Positions 32,922 to 42,464 of a stretch of 64,000 nt of DNA are shown here, in pieces (position 1 is the stretch's first letter; each line of letters starts with the position of its first letter). Source of the stretch: CAZJVD01 sp964549505. Lineage in GTDB: Bacteria > Bdellovibrionota > UBA1018 > CAZJVD01. Made by a program: the position numbers and the translations under genes. The DNA is taken from positions 1-64,000 of the forward strand of contig CAZJVD010000014.1 in the NCBI GenBank assembly GCA_964549505.1, in the 5' to 3' direction. The notes beneath the pieces are model-generated. The model saw nothing but the letters and a program-made list of their open reading frames with translations, ran no database searches and was not told the DNA's origin.

Positions 32922-33455
32922 ATGCGCTTAACATCAAAAGGTCGGTACGCAGTTCGAGCCATCTTGGACTTGACGTTTAACTCCAACGGTCGACCGGTCC
33001 GCCTGCAAGAGATTTCGGATCGTCAGGATATTTCGCTCCATTATTTGGAACAGCTTTTTCGCCGACTCCGCAAAGGATCTGTCGTTAAGAGCGTACGCGG
33101 TCCTGGCGGTGGTTACGTTTTGGCCCGATCGATGGACGAGATCTCGATCAAAGACGTTCTCGTGAGCGTCGGTGAAAACATCAATCCGGCTCGCGACCTG
33201 ATCGGTACAGCCGATCTCAAGAGCGACACGGTCGAGTTTGTTTTAACAAAGACTTATTTTGAGAACCTGGGCACGTTGATGCAGGAATACCTGACAACAA
33301 CGTCCGTGGGGGATTTGATCCGCAAGGCGCGTGGCAAGCAAGACCTTCCTCGCGAGGCGATGGCTTTCGAGACAGCTTTAGGCCAGACAGGTACGACCGG
33401 TGAAGCCAACCCACAAGCCCATGCAACAAAACCGGGCGATCTACCTCGATCATAA
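32922..33455 (+). CDS. Rrf2/IscR-family transcription regulator without cysteines
   Basis: 177 residues. The winged-helix Rrf2 domain is clear: MRLTSKGRYAVRAILDL, then ISLHYLEQLFRRLRKGSVV as the recognition part, and SVRGPGGGYVLAR as the wing. IscR ligates a [2Fe-2S] cluster through three cysteines at about 92-104, but this protein has no cysteine at all. The dimerisation helix is present. Its gene is followed by a cysteine desulfurase and two tRNA thiolation genes, so it probably regulates sulfur transfer by a signal other than its own cluster. The C-terminal 30 residues are low-complexity. Confidence 0.92.
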   Translation: MRLTSKGRYAVRAILDLTFNSNGRPVRLQEISDRQDISLHYLEQLFRRLRKGSVVKSVRGPGGGYVLARSMDEISIKDVLVSVGENINPARDLIGTADLKSDTVEFVLTKTYFENLGTLMQEYLTTTSVGDLIRKARGKQDLPREAMAFETALGQTGTTGEANPQAHATKPGDLPRS

Positions 33456-34602
33456 CTCGGCGACAGAGCCTCATTCGACTGTCCGAGCTTTTCTAAAAAC
33501 ACTAGCCGATCAAGCGGGAACACCGCTTGGGAATCCGTCCAGTATTCACGCCCATGGCCAAGCTTCGAAACGCTTAATCAACGAAGCGCGCGAACAGGTT
33601 GCGCGGTCCTTAGGAAACCCGGCCCACGAACAATTGATTTTTACGAGCTCAGGAACAGAAGCTAACCAGCTTGCAATCCGATCGGCCCTCAGCCGGGCGC
33701 GAGGCGAGAGCGCCGGCCCCAACTGGGTGCTTTCGGCCATTGAACATAAGAGTGTTCTGGATCTGAAGAACGAGTTCGTGGATACCGGAGGCGACGTACG
33801 CACGCTTCCAACCAGCTCCGATGGTCGCATCCAAATGGATCGCCTGACGGACTTTGTCGACAGCGGTTCGGCGCTTGTGAGCGTGATTTGGGTCGGCAAC
33901 GAAACCGGTGTGATCTCCGACGTAGCACCCCTGCTCGAGGTCAAGAGGCGCTACCCCGACACGTGGATCCATGTCGATGCGGCTCAGGCTTGGGGAAAGA
34001 CCCCGATTGATTTTGGGAGTCTTGGTATCGATTCACTCAGCTTATCCCCTTATAAGATCGGCGGATTGCCGGGAACGGGCGTTCTCTGCCTCGCCCCCGG
34101 ACGAAGCTTGAAGTCGTTAATCCTGGGTCATCAAGAATTGGGTCGGCGAGGGGGCACGGAAAACCTTCTTTCCATCGTCGCAGCGGGCCTGGCCGCCCAA
34201 GCGACCGCGCCCGAGGACTACGACGAAACACTTCGTCCACTGCGCGACCGGTTTGAGAGCCTTGTGCGGGCCGAAATCCCAGACGTGCGGATCAATGGCG
34301 CCGAAGCTCCGCGTGTCGCCAACACCTCGAATCTCTCGTTTACAGGAGTTCAGGGCGAAAGCCTGGTGATGAGCCTGGACCTAGAGGGCTTTTCAGTCAG
34401 CGCAGGTTCTGCTTGTGCCAGTGGTCTTTTGGAGCCCTCACATGTGCTGCTTGCAATGGGACTTCCTCAGGGTGAAGCCATGGCAGCCGTACGTGTTTCT
34501 ATCGGACGGACCACGCGATGGGAGGATCTCGAGGCTTTTGCCAAGGTGCTCCGACTTATTGTAGAACGACAGCGAAGGAAATCCGATTCTTATGGCCGGT
34601 AA
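33421..34602 (+). CDS. Cysteine desulfurase (NifS/IscS-like)
   Basis: 393 residues from the ATG at 33421; a GTG at 33400 would add seven. The PLP enzyme takes sulfur from cysteine as a persulfide. Seen: AIYLDHNSATEPH at the start, FTSSGTEANQLAIR, IEHKSVL with the stacking His, HVDAAQAWGK with the cofactor Asp, SPYKIGGLPGTG with the Schiff-base Lys (about 212), and SAGSACASG with the persulfide Cys (about 332). The usual SxHK is SPYK here. It overlaps rrf2 and, by 11 bases, mnmA. The natural sulfur acceptor is MnmA next door; no iscU is adjacent. Confidence 0.93.
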   Translation: MQQNRAIYLDHNSATEPHSTVRAFLKTLADQAGTPLGNPSSIHAHGQASKRLINEAREQVARSLGNPAHEQLIFTSSGTEANQLAIRSALSRARGESAGPNWVLSAIEHKSVLDLKNEFVDTGGDVRTLPTSSDGRIQMDRLTDFVDSGSALVSVIWVGNETGVISDVAPLLEVKRRYPDTWIHVDAAQAWGKTPIDFGSLGIDSLSLSPYKIGGLPGTGVLCLAPGRSLKSLILGHQELGRRGGTENLLSIVAAGLAAQATAPEDYDETLRPLRDRFESLVRAEIPDVRINGAEAPRVANTSNLSFTGVQGESLVMSLDLEGFSVSAGSACASGLLEPSHVLLAMGLPQGEAMAAVRVSIGRTTRWEDLEAFAKVLRLIVERQRRKSDSYGR

Positions 34603-35764
34603 AGTTCTTGTCGCAATGAGCGGTGGTGTCGATAGTTCGGTCACCGCAGCACTGCTAAAAAGTCAGGGCCACGATGTGGTGGGAATCCACTTGCAGCTCT
34701 CCAACCAAACCGAAGCCAATCAGGCAAAGTTTGGTTCGCGCTGTTGTTCGATTGTGGATTCGAACGATGCTCGCCGAGTTTGCGAACGCATTGGTGCGCC
34801 GTTTTACGTGATCAACGCGCAGGAAGTTTTTCGCGAGAAAGTGATCGATTACTTTGTTCACGAGTATCTGTCGTTAAGAACTCCCAATCCATGTGCTGAG
34901 TGCAACACGAAAATCAAATTCAGTTTTCTATTTGAAAAGGCAGACGAGCTCGGATGTGAGTTTGTGGCGACCGGGCACTACGCCCAGGTGGACCGCAACC
35001 CCGTCACGGGCGAAGTCCGTCTCCGAAAAGCGATCGATCCAGCGAAGGACCAGAGTTACTTTCTCTTTGGTCTGACGGCAAAGGCGCTCGCGCGAACCAT
35101 GATGCCACTGGGTGGGTTCTCAAAAGCTATGGTTCGGAAGCTGGCGGCAAACTTCGAGCTCACCAATGTTGCTGAAAAGCACGATAGCCAGGAGATCTGT
35201 TTCATCGGCTCCGATGGCTATAAGGGATTTATCGAGAAGAATACGCCGAGCGATTTGCGACCGTCCGGTCGCATCGAAACCGTCAGCGGCACGGTTGTGG
35301 GATCTCACTCGGGGCTCTACCAGTACACGGTCGGCCAGAAAAAGGGCCTGAACTTTTCGAAGGGTGTGATGGACGCCGACAAGTTTTTCGTCGTCGGATT
35401 TGACCGCGACAAGAGCTCGCTCATTGTTGGTGACGAAACGAAACTCATGCAGAGCGAAGCGGTCGCGTCCTCGGTAAACTGGATTATTCCCGTTGATCCG
35501 CTCAAGCCGTTCGCCTGTTCGGCAAAAATTCGTTCGCAGCATCCGGGTGCCGAGTGCACCGTGATGCTTTTTGAAAACAATACGGTTCGCGTCGCGTTCA
35601 AAGAACCGCAGCGTGCGATCACACCGGGGCAAGCCATTGTCTTCTATCAAGGCGATGTGGTGATGGGCGGAGGCTTTATTGATTCCGTACGCGGCAGTCT
35701 CGCAAACCCAACGCCTGTTTTGGAAGCCGATTACGTTGAAAACGCCCGATCGCTTCACCATTAA
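34592..35764 (+). CDS. mnmA: tRNA-specific 2-thiouridylase MnmA
   Basis: 390 residues. Thiolates U34 of tRNA-Glu, -Gln and -Lys. The PP-loop SGGVDSS is at about 10-16, the catalytic cysteine pair is in NPCAECN (about 100) and SQEICFI (about 203), and ATGHYAQV lies between them. The C-terminal beta domain is present. The start overlaps the cysteine desulfurase gene that would feed it sulfur. Confidence 0.97.
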   Translation: MAGKVLVAMSGGVDSSVTAALLKSQGHDVVGIHLQLSNQTEANQAKFGSRCCSIVDSNDARRVCERIGAPFYVINAQEVFREKVIDYFVHEYLSLRTPNPCAECNTKIKFSFLFEKADELGCEFVATGHYAQVDRNPVTGEVRLRKAIDPAKDQSYFLFGLTAKALARTMMPLGGFSKAMVRKLAANFELTNVAEKHDSQEICFIGSDGYKGFIEKNTPSDLRPSGRIETVSGTVVGSHSGLYQYTVGQKKGLNFSKGVMDADKFFVVGFDRDKSSLIVGDETKLMQSEAVASSVNWIIPVDPLKPFACSAKIRSQHPGAECTVMLFENNTVRVAFKEPQRAITPGQAIVFYQGDVVMGGGFIDSVRGSLANPTPVLEADYVENARSLHH

Positions 35765-37091
35765 GACCTTTGGTTGCAAAGCCAACACGCACGATTCCGG
35801 TGTCCTCGAAGCTGATCTTGCGCAGCAAGGCTGGGTTCACGCACGGGCGGCATGCGACGCAGGTGTGGTCATCGTCAATAGCTGCGGTGTCACCGACGAG
35901 GCCGAACGAACATCGTTTCGTTATGCGCGCCGAGCGCTTCGCGACGGTAAGCGCGTTGTTTTAACCGGTTGTGCGGTGGAACACCGACCGGACGTTGCAA
36001 GACGGGCGGTTCCGGGCGCGACTGTCATACGAAAGTCGTGGGGAAAATCGCATGAGTCGTTGGGAACGCTGTTGAATGACGACGAGGACGACGCGGTATG
36101 GGTTCCTGCGTCCGACCGAGAGATCCGCCACTGGCCCCCCGTTCGGGCGGTTGGTTTGGTCAACGGTCGAACGCGCGCGTTTCTCAAGATTCAAGAAGGT
36201 TGCGACGCGTTTTGTACGTATTGCATGATTCCGTACGGTCGTGGTCCGAGCCGAAGTCTTCCGCTCGACGACGCGTTCTCACAGATTCAGAAACTTCAGG
36301 CACTCGGCGTTCAAGAAGTGGTGCTCACGGGAACAGCACTTGGATTTTTTGGAGCCGAGCAGGGCCCAAAGGGCCACGCGCTCGAGACACTCTTGGATCG
36401 TATCGCTCGCTCTCAGAAACCGATCGATCGGATACGCCTTACGTCGCTTGATCCTTCCGAAATCACGCCGGGTATTTTGAGACATCTTGCTGCGAGTGAC
36501 GTGCTTTGCCCGCATATCCATCTTTCCGTGCAGAGTATGAACGATGTCATCTTGAGACGCATGAAGCGGACCTATCGCACCGAGGTCACCACGGCGACAC
36601 TTCGGGCGATTTATCAGATGCAACCCGAGGCGTTCGTCGGGATGGATCTGATCACGGGTTTTCCAGGTGAAACTGAAGAAATGCATCGTGAAACAGTGAA
36701 GCTATTGGGTGATCTTCCATGGACACGACTGCATGTGTTTCCGTACAGCGAACGGTCGGGAACACCAGCGACGAGGCTTAAAGATGCAGTTCCTGTCGCA
36801 GTACGTAAGCAGCGCTCGATGGAACTCAACCAGCTCAGTCTCACACGTTTTGAAAGCACCCTGCGAGCGCGTCTCACCCAGCACGGCGGTGGGCTTGAAC
36901 GCGCTGTGCTTTTCGAAAATCCCGACCAAGACGGTGTTGTTTCAGGTTATTCGCGATTCTACGAACGGTTCCGGGTGCGTGCAGGGACGGAACACGAAAA
37001 GATTTCTGGCACGGTACGAACGGCTCGGGCCGTTCGCTTGGGAGTGGATCCCACTTCCTTTGATGTCTTTTATGAAAGTACACTTGTTTAG
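35736..37091 (+). CDS. mtaB: tRNA t6A37 methylthiotransferase MtaB
   Basis: 451 residues from a TTG at 35736, which gives the family-typical beginning (RFTIKTFGCKANTHD). Upstream in-frame codons belong to mnmA. The N-terminal MTTase domain has three cluster cysteines (GCKAN, NSCGVTDEA, TGCAVE). The radical SAM motif is CDAFCTYCMIPYGRG (CX3CX2C), and GMDLITGFPGET supports the MtaB/MiaB family. It adds a methylthio group to t6A37. With tsaE nearby and mnmA overlapping, the region is rich in anticodon-loop modification. Confidence 0.92.
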   Translation: MKTPDRFTIKTFGCKANTHDSGVLEADLAQQGWVHARAACDAGVVIVNSCGVTDEAERTSFRYARRALRDGKRVVLTGCAVEHRPDVARRAVPGATVIRKSWGKSHESLGTLLNDDEDDAVWVPASDREIRHWPPVRAVGLVNGRTRAFLKIQEGCDAFCTYCMIPYGRGPSRSLPLDDAFSQIQKLQALGVQEVVLTGTALGFFGAEQGPKGHALETLLDRIARSQKPIDRIRLTSLDPSEITPGILRHLAASDVLCPHIHLSVQSMNDVILRRMKRTYRTEVTTATLRAIYQMQPEAFVGMDLITGFPGETEEMHRETVKLLGDLPWTRLHVFPYSERSGTPATRLKDAVPVAVRKQRSMELNQLSLTRFESTLRARLTQHGGGLERAVLFENPDQDGVVSGYSRFYERFRVRAGTEHEKISGTVRTARAVRLGVDPTSFDVFYESTLV

Positions 37092-37096
37092 TTGAT

Positions 37097-37125
37097 TTGA
37101 CAATAGTTGACTATAAAGATAGTTT
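37097..37125 (+). promoter_or_regulatory. Promoter of the rnc-era-der genes
   Basis: A consensus TTGACA (37097-37102), 17-base spacer and TAGTTT (37120-37125), in a short AT-rich gap 18 bases before the rnc start codon. Confidence 0.6.
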
Positions 37126-37142
37126 GAATCGGGTTTTCGCGG

Positions 37143-37886
37143 ATGGACCTTGAAGGGCTTCAAAATAAGCTGGGCTATTTTTTCGGGGAGCGGCGAATCC
37201 TCATACAGGCGCTTACCCACACATCCTACGGACATGAAAATCTTAAAGAAAAAGCTTTGGCATTTCGCAACAACGAACGCCTGGAGTTTCTCGGTGACGC
37301 AGTTCTCGGCCTCATTGTGTCAGATCTCTTACTCGAAGCGTATCCAGAAGACAGCGAAGGTCAGCTGTCTCGGTTGCGTGCTGCTCTGGTCAATGAGCGC
37401 ACGCTGTCGGAGATCGCGCGCTCCCTCGGACTTAATTTTCTGATCCGCCTAGGTAAAGGTGAGACGCAGACAGGCGGGCAGGGCAAGCCGTCGATTTTAT
37501 CCAGCACCTTTGAAGCGCTCGTCGCGGCTGTCTATTTGGACGGCGGCGTGACGGGTGTTTATCCGGTGATACGAAAAATCTTCGCGCCTCTTTTGGCGCA
37601 GGATTCACCGATCGCGCTCGCGCATGACCCCAAAACACGCCTCCAAGAACAGGTGCAGGCGCGATGGAAAACAACACCGGTTTACCAATTGATCCGCGCA
37701 CAAGGGCCGGATCACGCGAAAGAATTCGAAATCGAAGTGTCACTTCTCGGGAACGTTCTGGCACGCGCTTCTGGATTTTCAAAAAAAGAAGCTGAGCAAG
37801 AAGCCGCCCGTCGTGCGATCGAACACCTCGCATCCGATCCGCACGCGCTGTCTCTTGGAATTGCGGGCGGAGTTTCCGGAGTTTAA
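37143..37886 (+). CDS. rnc: Ribonuclease III
   Basis: 247 residues. Cleaves double-stranded RNA in rRNA and mRNA processing. The catalytic signature NERLEFLGDAVLG is at about 41-53, and SSTFEALVAAVYLDGG with the second acidic pair is near 120. The C-terminal double-stranded RNA-binding domain (about 158-235) has the GSFSKKEAEQEAARRAIEHL-type end. It is followed by era after two bases, the widespread rnc-era pair. Confidence 0.97.
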   Translation: MDLEGLQNKLGYFFGERRILIQALTHTSYGHENLKEKALAFRNNERLEFLGDAVLGLIVSDLLLEAYPEDSEGQLSRLRAALVNERTLSEIARSLGLNFLIRLGKGETQTGGQGKPSILSSTFEALVAAVYLDGGVTGVYPVIRKIFAPLLAQDSPIALAHDPKTRLQEQVQARWKTTPVYQLIRAQGPDHAKEFEIEVSLLGNVLARASGFSKKEAEQEAARRAIEHLASDPHALSLGIAGGVSGV

Positions 37887-37888
37887 CA

Positions 37889-38896
37889 ATGACTGCGCAG
37901 TACCCACCCACACAGTCCAAGAACTCCACCCGTGTGCCCGCTCACCGAGCAGGTACGGCAGCGATCATCGGCTTACCAAACTCGGGCAAGTCCTCTCTTT
38001 TTAATGCACTCCTGGGTTCGTCGCTTTCGATTGTGACACCCAAACCTCAGACGACGCGTGACCAAATCCGCGGTGTACTCGATCGCAAAGAGGGACAGAT
38101 TGTTTTCATCGACACGCCAGGGTTTCTACGCGAAAGCGCTGAATCCTCTGGAAAACGTGATGGTCTGGCGTCGTACATGATTCATCAAACGGAACAAGCG
38201 CTCGAAGGTTTAGATGTTCTTGTGTATCTCGTTGATCCTGGTTCAACGCTCGAGCGCGAGACGCTCGTCGTCGACCGCCTTGTCTCTGGCATCTTAGATA
38301 AGAACACCCAGATTATCCTGGCGGTCACCAAAGCGGATCGCGTGCACGACGCTGAAACGAAGAGCAAAGTGGGAATACTCAAGTCAAAGATCAAAAGTCG
38401 TCTTGTTTCCGAAACAGCTTCCGAGGGCAAGCGCGCGGTTCATGAAACGACGGTTTCCATTCGCAACCTTCGACAACTCGGCAGTTTTTCAAAGCTTTTG
38501 TTTTCGCTCATCCCCGAAGGACCCGCTTTGTTTCCAAAAGACACGCTGACCGATCGTCCGACCCGGTTCTTTGCGTCGGAGTACATTCGCGAACAGCTTT
38601 TCCTAGCGACTCATCAAGAGATTCCTTATTCTTGCGCGGTCGTTATCGACGAGTTTCGTGAGTCGACGAGTGTCACGCATATTCGGGCACGAATCATTTT
38701 AGAACGCGAGAGCCAGAAGCCGATTGTGATTGGTAAACAAGGCTTGGTTCTCAAACAAGTTGGAACGCGCGCACGAAAGCGTATTGAAAAGCTCATTGGT
38801 GGAAAAGTATTTCTCGATCTTCATGCTACCGTACGACCGGACTGGAGTCGTACGAACGGTGGCCTGCAGTTTGCCGGTTACAAGGAGCATGCATGA
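37889..38896 (+). CDS. era: GTPase Era
   Basis: 335 residues. Binds the 3' end of 16S rRNA during 30S assembly. G1 GLPNSGKSS is near 29, G2 PKPQTTRDQIRG near 52, G3 DTPGF near 77 and G4 TKAD near 146. The C-terminal KH domain has VIGKQGLVLKQVGTRARKRIE. The end reads PDWSRTN instead of the common W-x-x-N-x-x-L. It overlaps der by 4 bases. Confidence 0.96.
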   Translation: MTAQYPPTQSKNSTRVPAHRAGTAAIIGLPNSGKSSLFNALLGSSLSIVTPKPQTTRDQIRGVLDRKEGQIVFIDTPGFLRESAESSGKRDGLASYMIHQTEQALEGLDVLVYLVDPGSTLERETLVVDRLVSGILDKNTQIILAVTKADRVHDAETKSKVGILKSKIKSRLVSETASEGKRAVHETTVSIRNLRQLGSFSKLLFSLIPEGPALFPKDTLTDRPTRFFASEYIREQLFLATHQEIPYSCAVVIDEFRESTSVTHIRARIILERESQKPIVIGKQGLVLKQVGTRARKRIEKLIGGKVFLDLHATVRPDWSRTNGGLQFAGYKEHA

Positions 38897-40275
38897 TCCG
38901 CGTTGCTATTGTTGGACGACCCAACGTTGGAAAAAGCACTCTGTTCAATCGCCTCATCGAGAGACGTAAAGCGATCGTGCACAATTCGCCGGGAATCACG
39001 CGCGACATCAACGAGCAGCTCGCCACCTGGTGGATCGAGGCGAAAGCCGTTTCGGTTCTCATGATGGATACGGGTGGAGTAGGGGGCTCGGTTCTCGATG
39101 CCGAGATTCGTGGCAAGGTTTTCCAAGCCTTACGACAAGCTGACATCAATCTCGTTGTCGTCGATGCGCAGGCCGGGATTACGGATGCTGATCACGAGTG
39201 GATCGGAGAGCTGCGTAAAGCTCACTTCTTCGACCAGCCGAACACTTGGCTTGTCGTGAACAAAGTCGACACGGAAGCCGGCGAGTCCCACGCGAGCGAG
39301 TTTTACGAACTAGGCGCAAAAGCCGTGTTTGCTGTGTCGGCGGAACACAATCGTGGAACGGAGACACTGAAAGAAGCGATCGTTAGCTACGTTCGAAAAC
39401 ACATCGGCGATCAAGCGCTTGAAGCCGACGTAGTCCAAACCAAACACGATAACAAGACCACAGAGTTTCCACGTATTGCGATCGTTGGCAAACCCAACGT
39501 CGGTAAGAGTTCACTGGTGAACGCGATCTTGGGCGAAGACCGTATGATTGTCAGCACACTGCCCGGTACGACGATCGATCCGATCGATAGTCTCGTGTCG
39601 CTCGGCGGACGCCCGGCGATCTTGATCGATACGGCTGGTATACGTCGAAAAGCAAAAACGGAGCAGGACCGCGAGGTTTTGAGTGTGGTGCACACCAAAA
39701 AAGCACTTGAAACAGCCGATCTCGCACTCTTTGTGATCGATGGAGAGACCGGGATAGCCGATCAGGACGAAAAGATTGGTGGCCTTATCACCGACGCAGG
39801 TTGTGGCGTAATTCTTGTGATCAACAAGTGGGACCTGCAGGCAAACAATCCAAAATGGAATCGCAACTACGCGCGCGAGTTCATTACGGACAATATGGGA
39901 TTTTTAAAGTTTGCTCCGATTACGTTTGTGAGTGCCCTTAAACGAAAGGGACTCCGCGAACTCGGCAAGCAGATCACGCGATACCTGGACCATTCCGCTC
40001 CGAAAATTGCGACTCATGAGTTCACGCAATGGGTACGTCGGGCTAGCGAAGTCCATAACCCCAATCATATTCGATTTTACATGGGCCATCAGACATCACG
40101 CCATCCGCCGACGTTCATTCTCCACATCGACGATCCCAAGAAAGTTCACTACAGCCTGAAGCGACACCTGATCAACGAAATGCGAAAACGCTGGGATTTT
40201 GGAGCCTCACCCGTACGATTGCTTTTCACGGGGCGACGATCGTCACCAAGTGAAAAGAATGCTGCCCGTAAATGA
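38893..40275 (+). CDS. der: Ribosome-assembly GTPase Der (EngA)
   Basis: 460 residues with two tandem G domains for 50S assembly. First: GRPNVGKSTLFNRL (about 8-21), NSPGITRD, DTGG, NKVD. Second: GKPNVGKSSLVNAIL (about 196-210), PGTTIDPID, DTAGIRRK, NKWD. A KH-like C-terminal domain follows. The last 33 bases overlap the convergent barrel gene at 40243. Confidence 0.97.
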   Translation: MIRVAIVGRPNVGKSTLFNRLIERRKAIVHNSPGITRDINEQLATWWIEAKAVSVLMMDTGGVGGSVLDAEIRGKVFQALRQADINLVVVDAQAGITDADHEWIGELRKAHFFDQPNTWLVVNKVDTEAGESHASEFYELGAKAVFAVSAEHNRGTETLKEAIVSYVRKHIGDQALEADVVQTKHDNKTTEFPRIAIVGKPNVGKSSLVNAILGEDRMIVSTLPGTTIDPIDSLVSLGGRPAILIDTAGIRRKAKTEQDREVLSVVHTKKALETADLALFVIDGETGIADQDEKIGGLITDAGCGVILVINKWDLQANNPKWNRNYAREFITDNMGFLKFAPITFVSALKRKGLRELGKQITRYLDHSAPKIATHEFTQWVRRASEVHNPNHIRFYMGHQTSRHPPTFILHIDDPKKVHYSLKRHLINEMRKRWDFGASPVRLLFTGRRSSPSEKNAARK

Positions 40276-41007
40276 GTAAAAGTAGCCCGTCAGATCCGGG
40301 ATACCGGAGTCTTGATACTTTCGGGTCAGCCGATCTTTAAAGTTGACCGCTCGCAGCTGTCCTTGCAGGTCAAAGTACACTTTGCGATGCGAGATCATGA
40401 ACTCAAGCCCAGCCCCCACACCCATACCGAGGGTGGAATCCCGATCAGGATCATCTGGGTTGTCCGACGACGTTTCAGTTTTCCGAAACTCGCCACCACC
40501 CACCAAGAGATAGGGTTGTGCAAAGGTGATCGCCGACGACATGTCCCGCGTATCGAAATAATACTTTAACCACACACCAAAGTGCAGGACGTTGACCTCC
40601 GCGAGGTCGTTGGTGAAAACAAAATCATGATTCGCCGTAAAGAACTGTAGCTGAAGCGCGAAGTTGAAGTTGAACCAGTAGTGAACGCGGAAATCCACCA
40701 TCGGAAATCCGCCTTTCCAGAGCAAAGCGCGGTTACCGGTCACACCATGAAAGCCCGCTCCGATACTGACACCAAAAAAACGACCGTACTGAAAGAACTC
40801 CGTGATCTCGGCTTCGTCTTCGTCCTCGTTGAACTCGCCATAACGTGTGTATGGCGTTTCCGCGTAATCCTCTTCGCGTTCGCCAGCAGGCGTTTCCCGC
40901 GTCGACGCTTGTCCAGCATCATCGATCGGACCCTTTGAATTGTCTGCCGCAAGGACACTCATTGAAAACATGACGCTGGCGACGGCGCACGCGCGCAACC
41001 CACGCAT
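40243..41007 (-). CDS. Probable outer-membrane beta-barrel protein
   Basis: 254 residues from the ATG at 41007, which opens a signal peptide (MRGLRACAVASVMFSMSVLA-AD). An acidic linker (about 30-62, EFNEDEDEAEITE) precedes alternating beta strands (FFGVSIGAGFHGV, FPMVDFRVHYWFNFNFALQLQFF, PYLLVGGGEFRK, GMGVGAGLEFM). The end is the aromatic FTGSILFTW expected of a BAM substrate. Function unknown. It forms a leftward pair with the barrel gene upstream at 41024. Confidence 0.75.
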   Translation of the reverse strand: MRGLRACAVASVMFSMSVLAADNSKGPIDDAGQASTRETPAGEREEDYAETPYTRYGEFNEDEDEAEITEFFQYGRFFGVSIGAGFHGVTGNRALLWKGGFPMVDFRVHYWFNFNFALQLQFFTANHDFVFTNDLAEVNVLHFGVWLKYYFDTRDMSSAITFAQPYLLVGGGEFRKTETSSDNPDDPDRDSTLGMGVGAGLEFMISHRKVYFDLQGQLRAVNFKDRLTRKYQDSGIPDLTGYFYSFTGSILFTW

Positions 41008-41023
41008 GAAACTCAGCAATCGT

Positions 41024-41578
41024 TCAGAAGTAGAAGTGTATTCCGGCTTCAAGGAAACTCACGCCGATCGTTTTGAGAACGAATTTTCCACTAATATTAC
41101 TCAGCGATCCACCCGTCTCCACCGAGAATCCCAGACTCTCAACTCCGGGAATGAAAAACTCCACGCCGGGACCACCCAGAAACTCAGAACCCGATTCGTT
41201 TCCGGCCGTGAGCAGCGCCGCTCCCATGAAGAAGTAAAAATTAAGATTGGTTTCGAAGAAAACATTCTTGAAAAATTTTACGCCAAGAACCGAGTTGTTA
41301 GGGCTCGCGGTCTTCACGCCAGCAATCACGGCTGCCGCTACATCACTCGTCATTCCATATTTCAAACTGATACCAGGAACTCCGGTGAGAACGACTTTGC
41401 TGTTCGAGAATTGCCCATTGTAACCAAGCCCGAGACGCCCATGAAGATCGCGAGCATGGGAGCTCTTTTCAGCGGCGAATGAAACGCCCAGAACCGCCAT
41501 CGCGATGAAAAAAAGTTTTCGACAGGGACTTCGTTTGCCGGTGACATCAGCTAAGGACGGTGCTTGGACGAAAGCCAT
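41024..41578 (-). CDS. Small probable outer-membrane beta-barrel protein
   Basis: 184 residues from the ATG at 41578; a TTG at 41617 would add 13. A hydrophobic signal (about 18-36, KLFFIAMAVLGVSFAA) is followed by strands such as GRLGLGYNGQFSNSKVVL, YGMTSDVAAAVIAGVK and FFETNLNFYFFMGAAL. The protein ends EAGIHFYF, a strong barrel terminus. About eight strands fit its size. It shares strand and position with the next barrel gene (16 bases apart), suggesting co-transcription. Confidence 0.72.
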   Translation of the reverse strand: MAFVQAPSLADVTGKRSPCRKLFFIAMAVLGVSFAAEKSSHARDLHGRLGLGYNGQFSNSKVVLTGVPGISLKYGMTSDVAAAVIAGVKTASPNNSVLGVKFFKNVFFETNLNFYFFMGAALLTAGNESGSEFLGGPGVEFFIPGVESLGFSVETGGSLSNISGKFVLKTIGVSFLEAGIHFYF

Positions 41579-41642
41579 TGATATCTTTAGGTTAACCGTG
41601 GGCTTTCCTTTTGACAACCCCTGAAGACTTCACTATTCCTTT

Positions 41643-42464
41643 ATGAAAATGAATCCCGAAGAACGAAAAAGCTTGAGGCGCCCCGATCAGTTCGCTGTTT
41701 GGGCTACGGAGACCATCAATAGTGTGGCGGGCAACCGCAAACTCGTGATCGGCGTGGGAGTGGCCGTCCTGATTTTCGCCGGCGCTTCATTGATGATGAG
41801 CTCGATTTCGGAGACAAAGGAGCGAGCTGGCCGCGACGCGTTGTTTATCGCTCAGCAAACCCTCGAAACAGAGTTCAAGGCTAAGGAAGACGCTGAACGC
41901 AAGCGCCTCTTTCCGGAGAAACCTCAAGTACCTCAAGTAAAGGACGAGAAAAAGAACGCCAAGGGTGACCAGACCAAGAAAGACATGGCGGCTGAGGCGT
42001 ATTCGCTGCAGTTCCAGAAACTGGATGTCGAAACGATGTTTCCGAAAGCCGTTGAAGAGCTGAAGAAGGTCGACAACTCCTATGCTAAGACGCGTGCCGG
42101 CCGAGAAGCCGCGCACACACTCGGAAGCCTCTTCTATGACCACGGGCAGCCCGAAAAAGCACTGCCTTGGTTTGAAAAATCTCTTGCTGCTTCGAAGCGA
42201 CCACTCGAGAAGACTCTGGCGCTTTCGGCAATTGCGTACACGCTCGAAGATCTGGGACGTTTCGACGACGCCCGTGAAAAGTTCTCAAAAGCGCTTGAAC
42301 AAGGAGAGCTCGCCGTACGAGGTGATCTTCTCTTGGGTCTTGCGCGGACACAGCGAAAAACCGGCATGACGGCGGAAGCGACTGCCACTTATGAAAAGAT
42401 TCTCCAAGAACTTCCAGGCACCACGTACGCCAAGAAAGCCGAGTCGTATAAGAATGCGCTTTAA
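41643..42464 (+). CDS. YfgM-like membrane-anchored TPR protein
   Basis: 273 residues. A basic N-terminus and one membrane helix (about 32-52, RKLVIGVGVAVLIFAGASLMM) are followed by a Lys/Glu-rich segment and C-terminal tetratricopeptide repeats (about 155-270: LGSLFYDHGQPEKALPWFEKSL, AYTLEDLGRFDDAREKFSKAL, GLARTQRKTGMTAEATATYEKIL, each split by reading). E. coli yfgM lies next to bamB and der, the same neighbourhood as here, which supports the call. YfgM assists periplasmic chaperones at the Sec translocon. The gene overlaps bamB by 11 bases. Confidence 0.8.
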   Translation: MKMNPEERKSLRRPDQFAVWATETINSVAGNRKLVIGVGVAVLIFAGASLMMSSISETKERAGRDALFIAQQTLETEFKAKEDAERKRLFPEKPQVPQVKDEKKNAKGDQTKKDMAAEAYSLQFQKLDVETMFPKAVEELKKVDNSYAKTRAGREAAHTLGSLFYDHGQPEKALPWFEKSLAASKRPLEKTLALSAIAYTLEDLGRFDDAREKFSKALEQGELAVRGDLLLGLARTQRKTGMTAEATATYEKILQELPGTTYAKKAESYKNAL

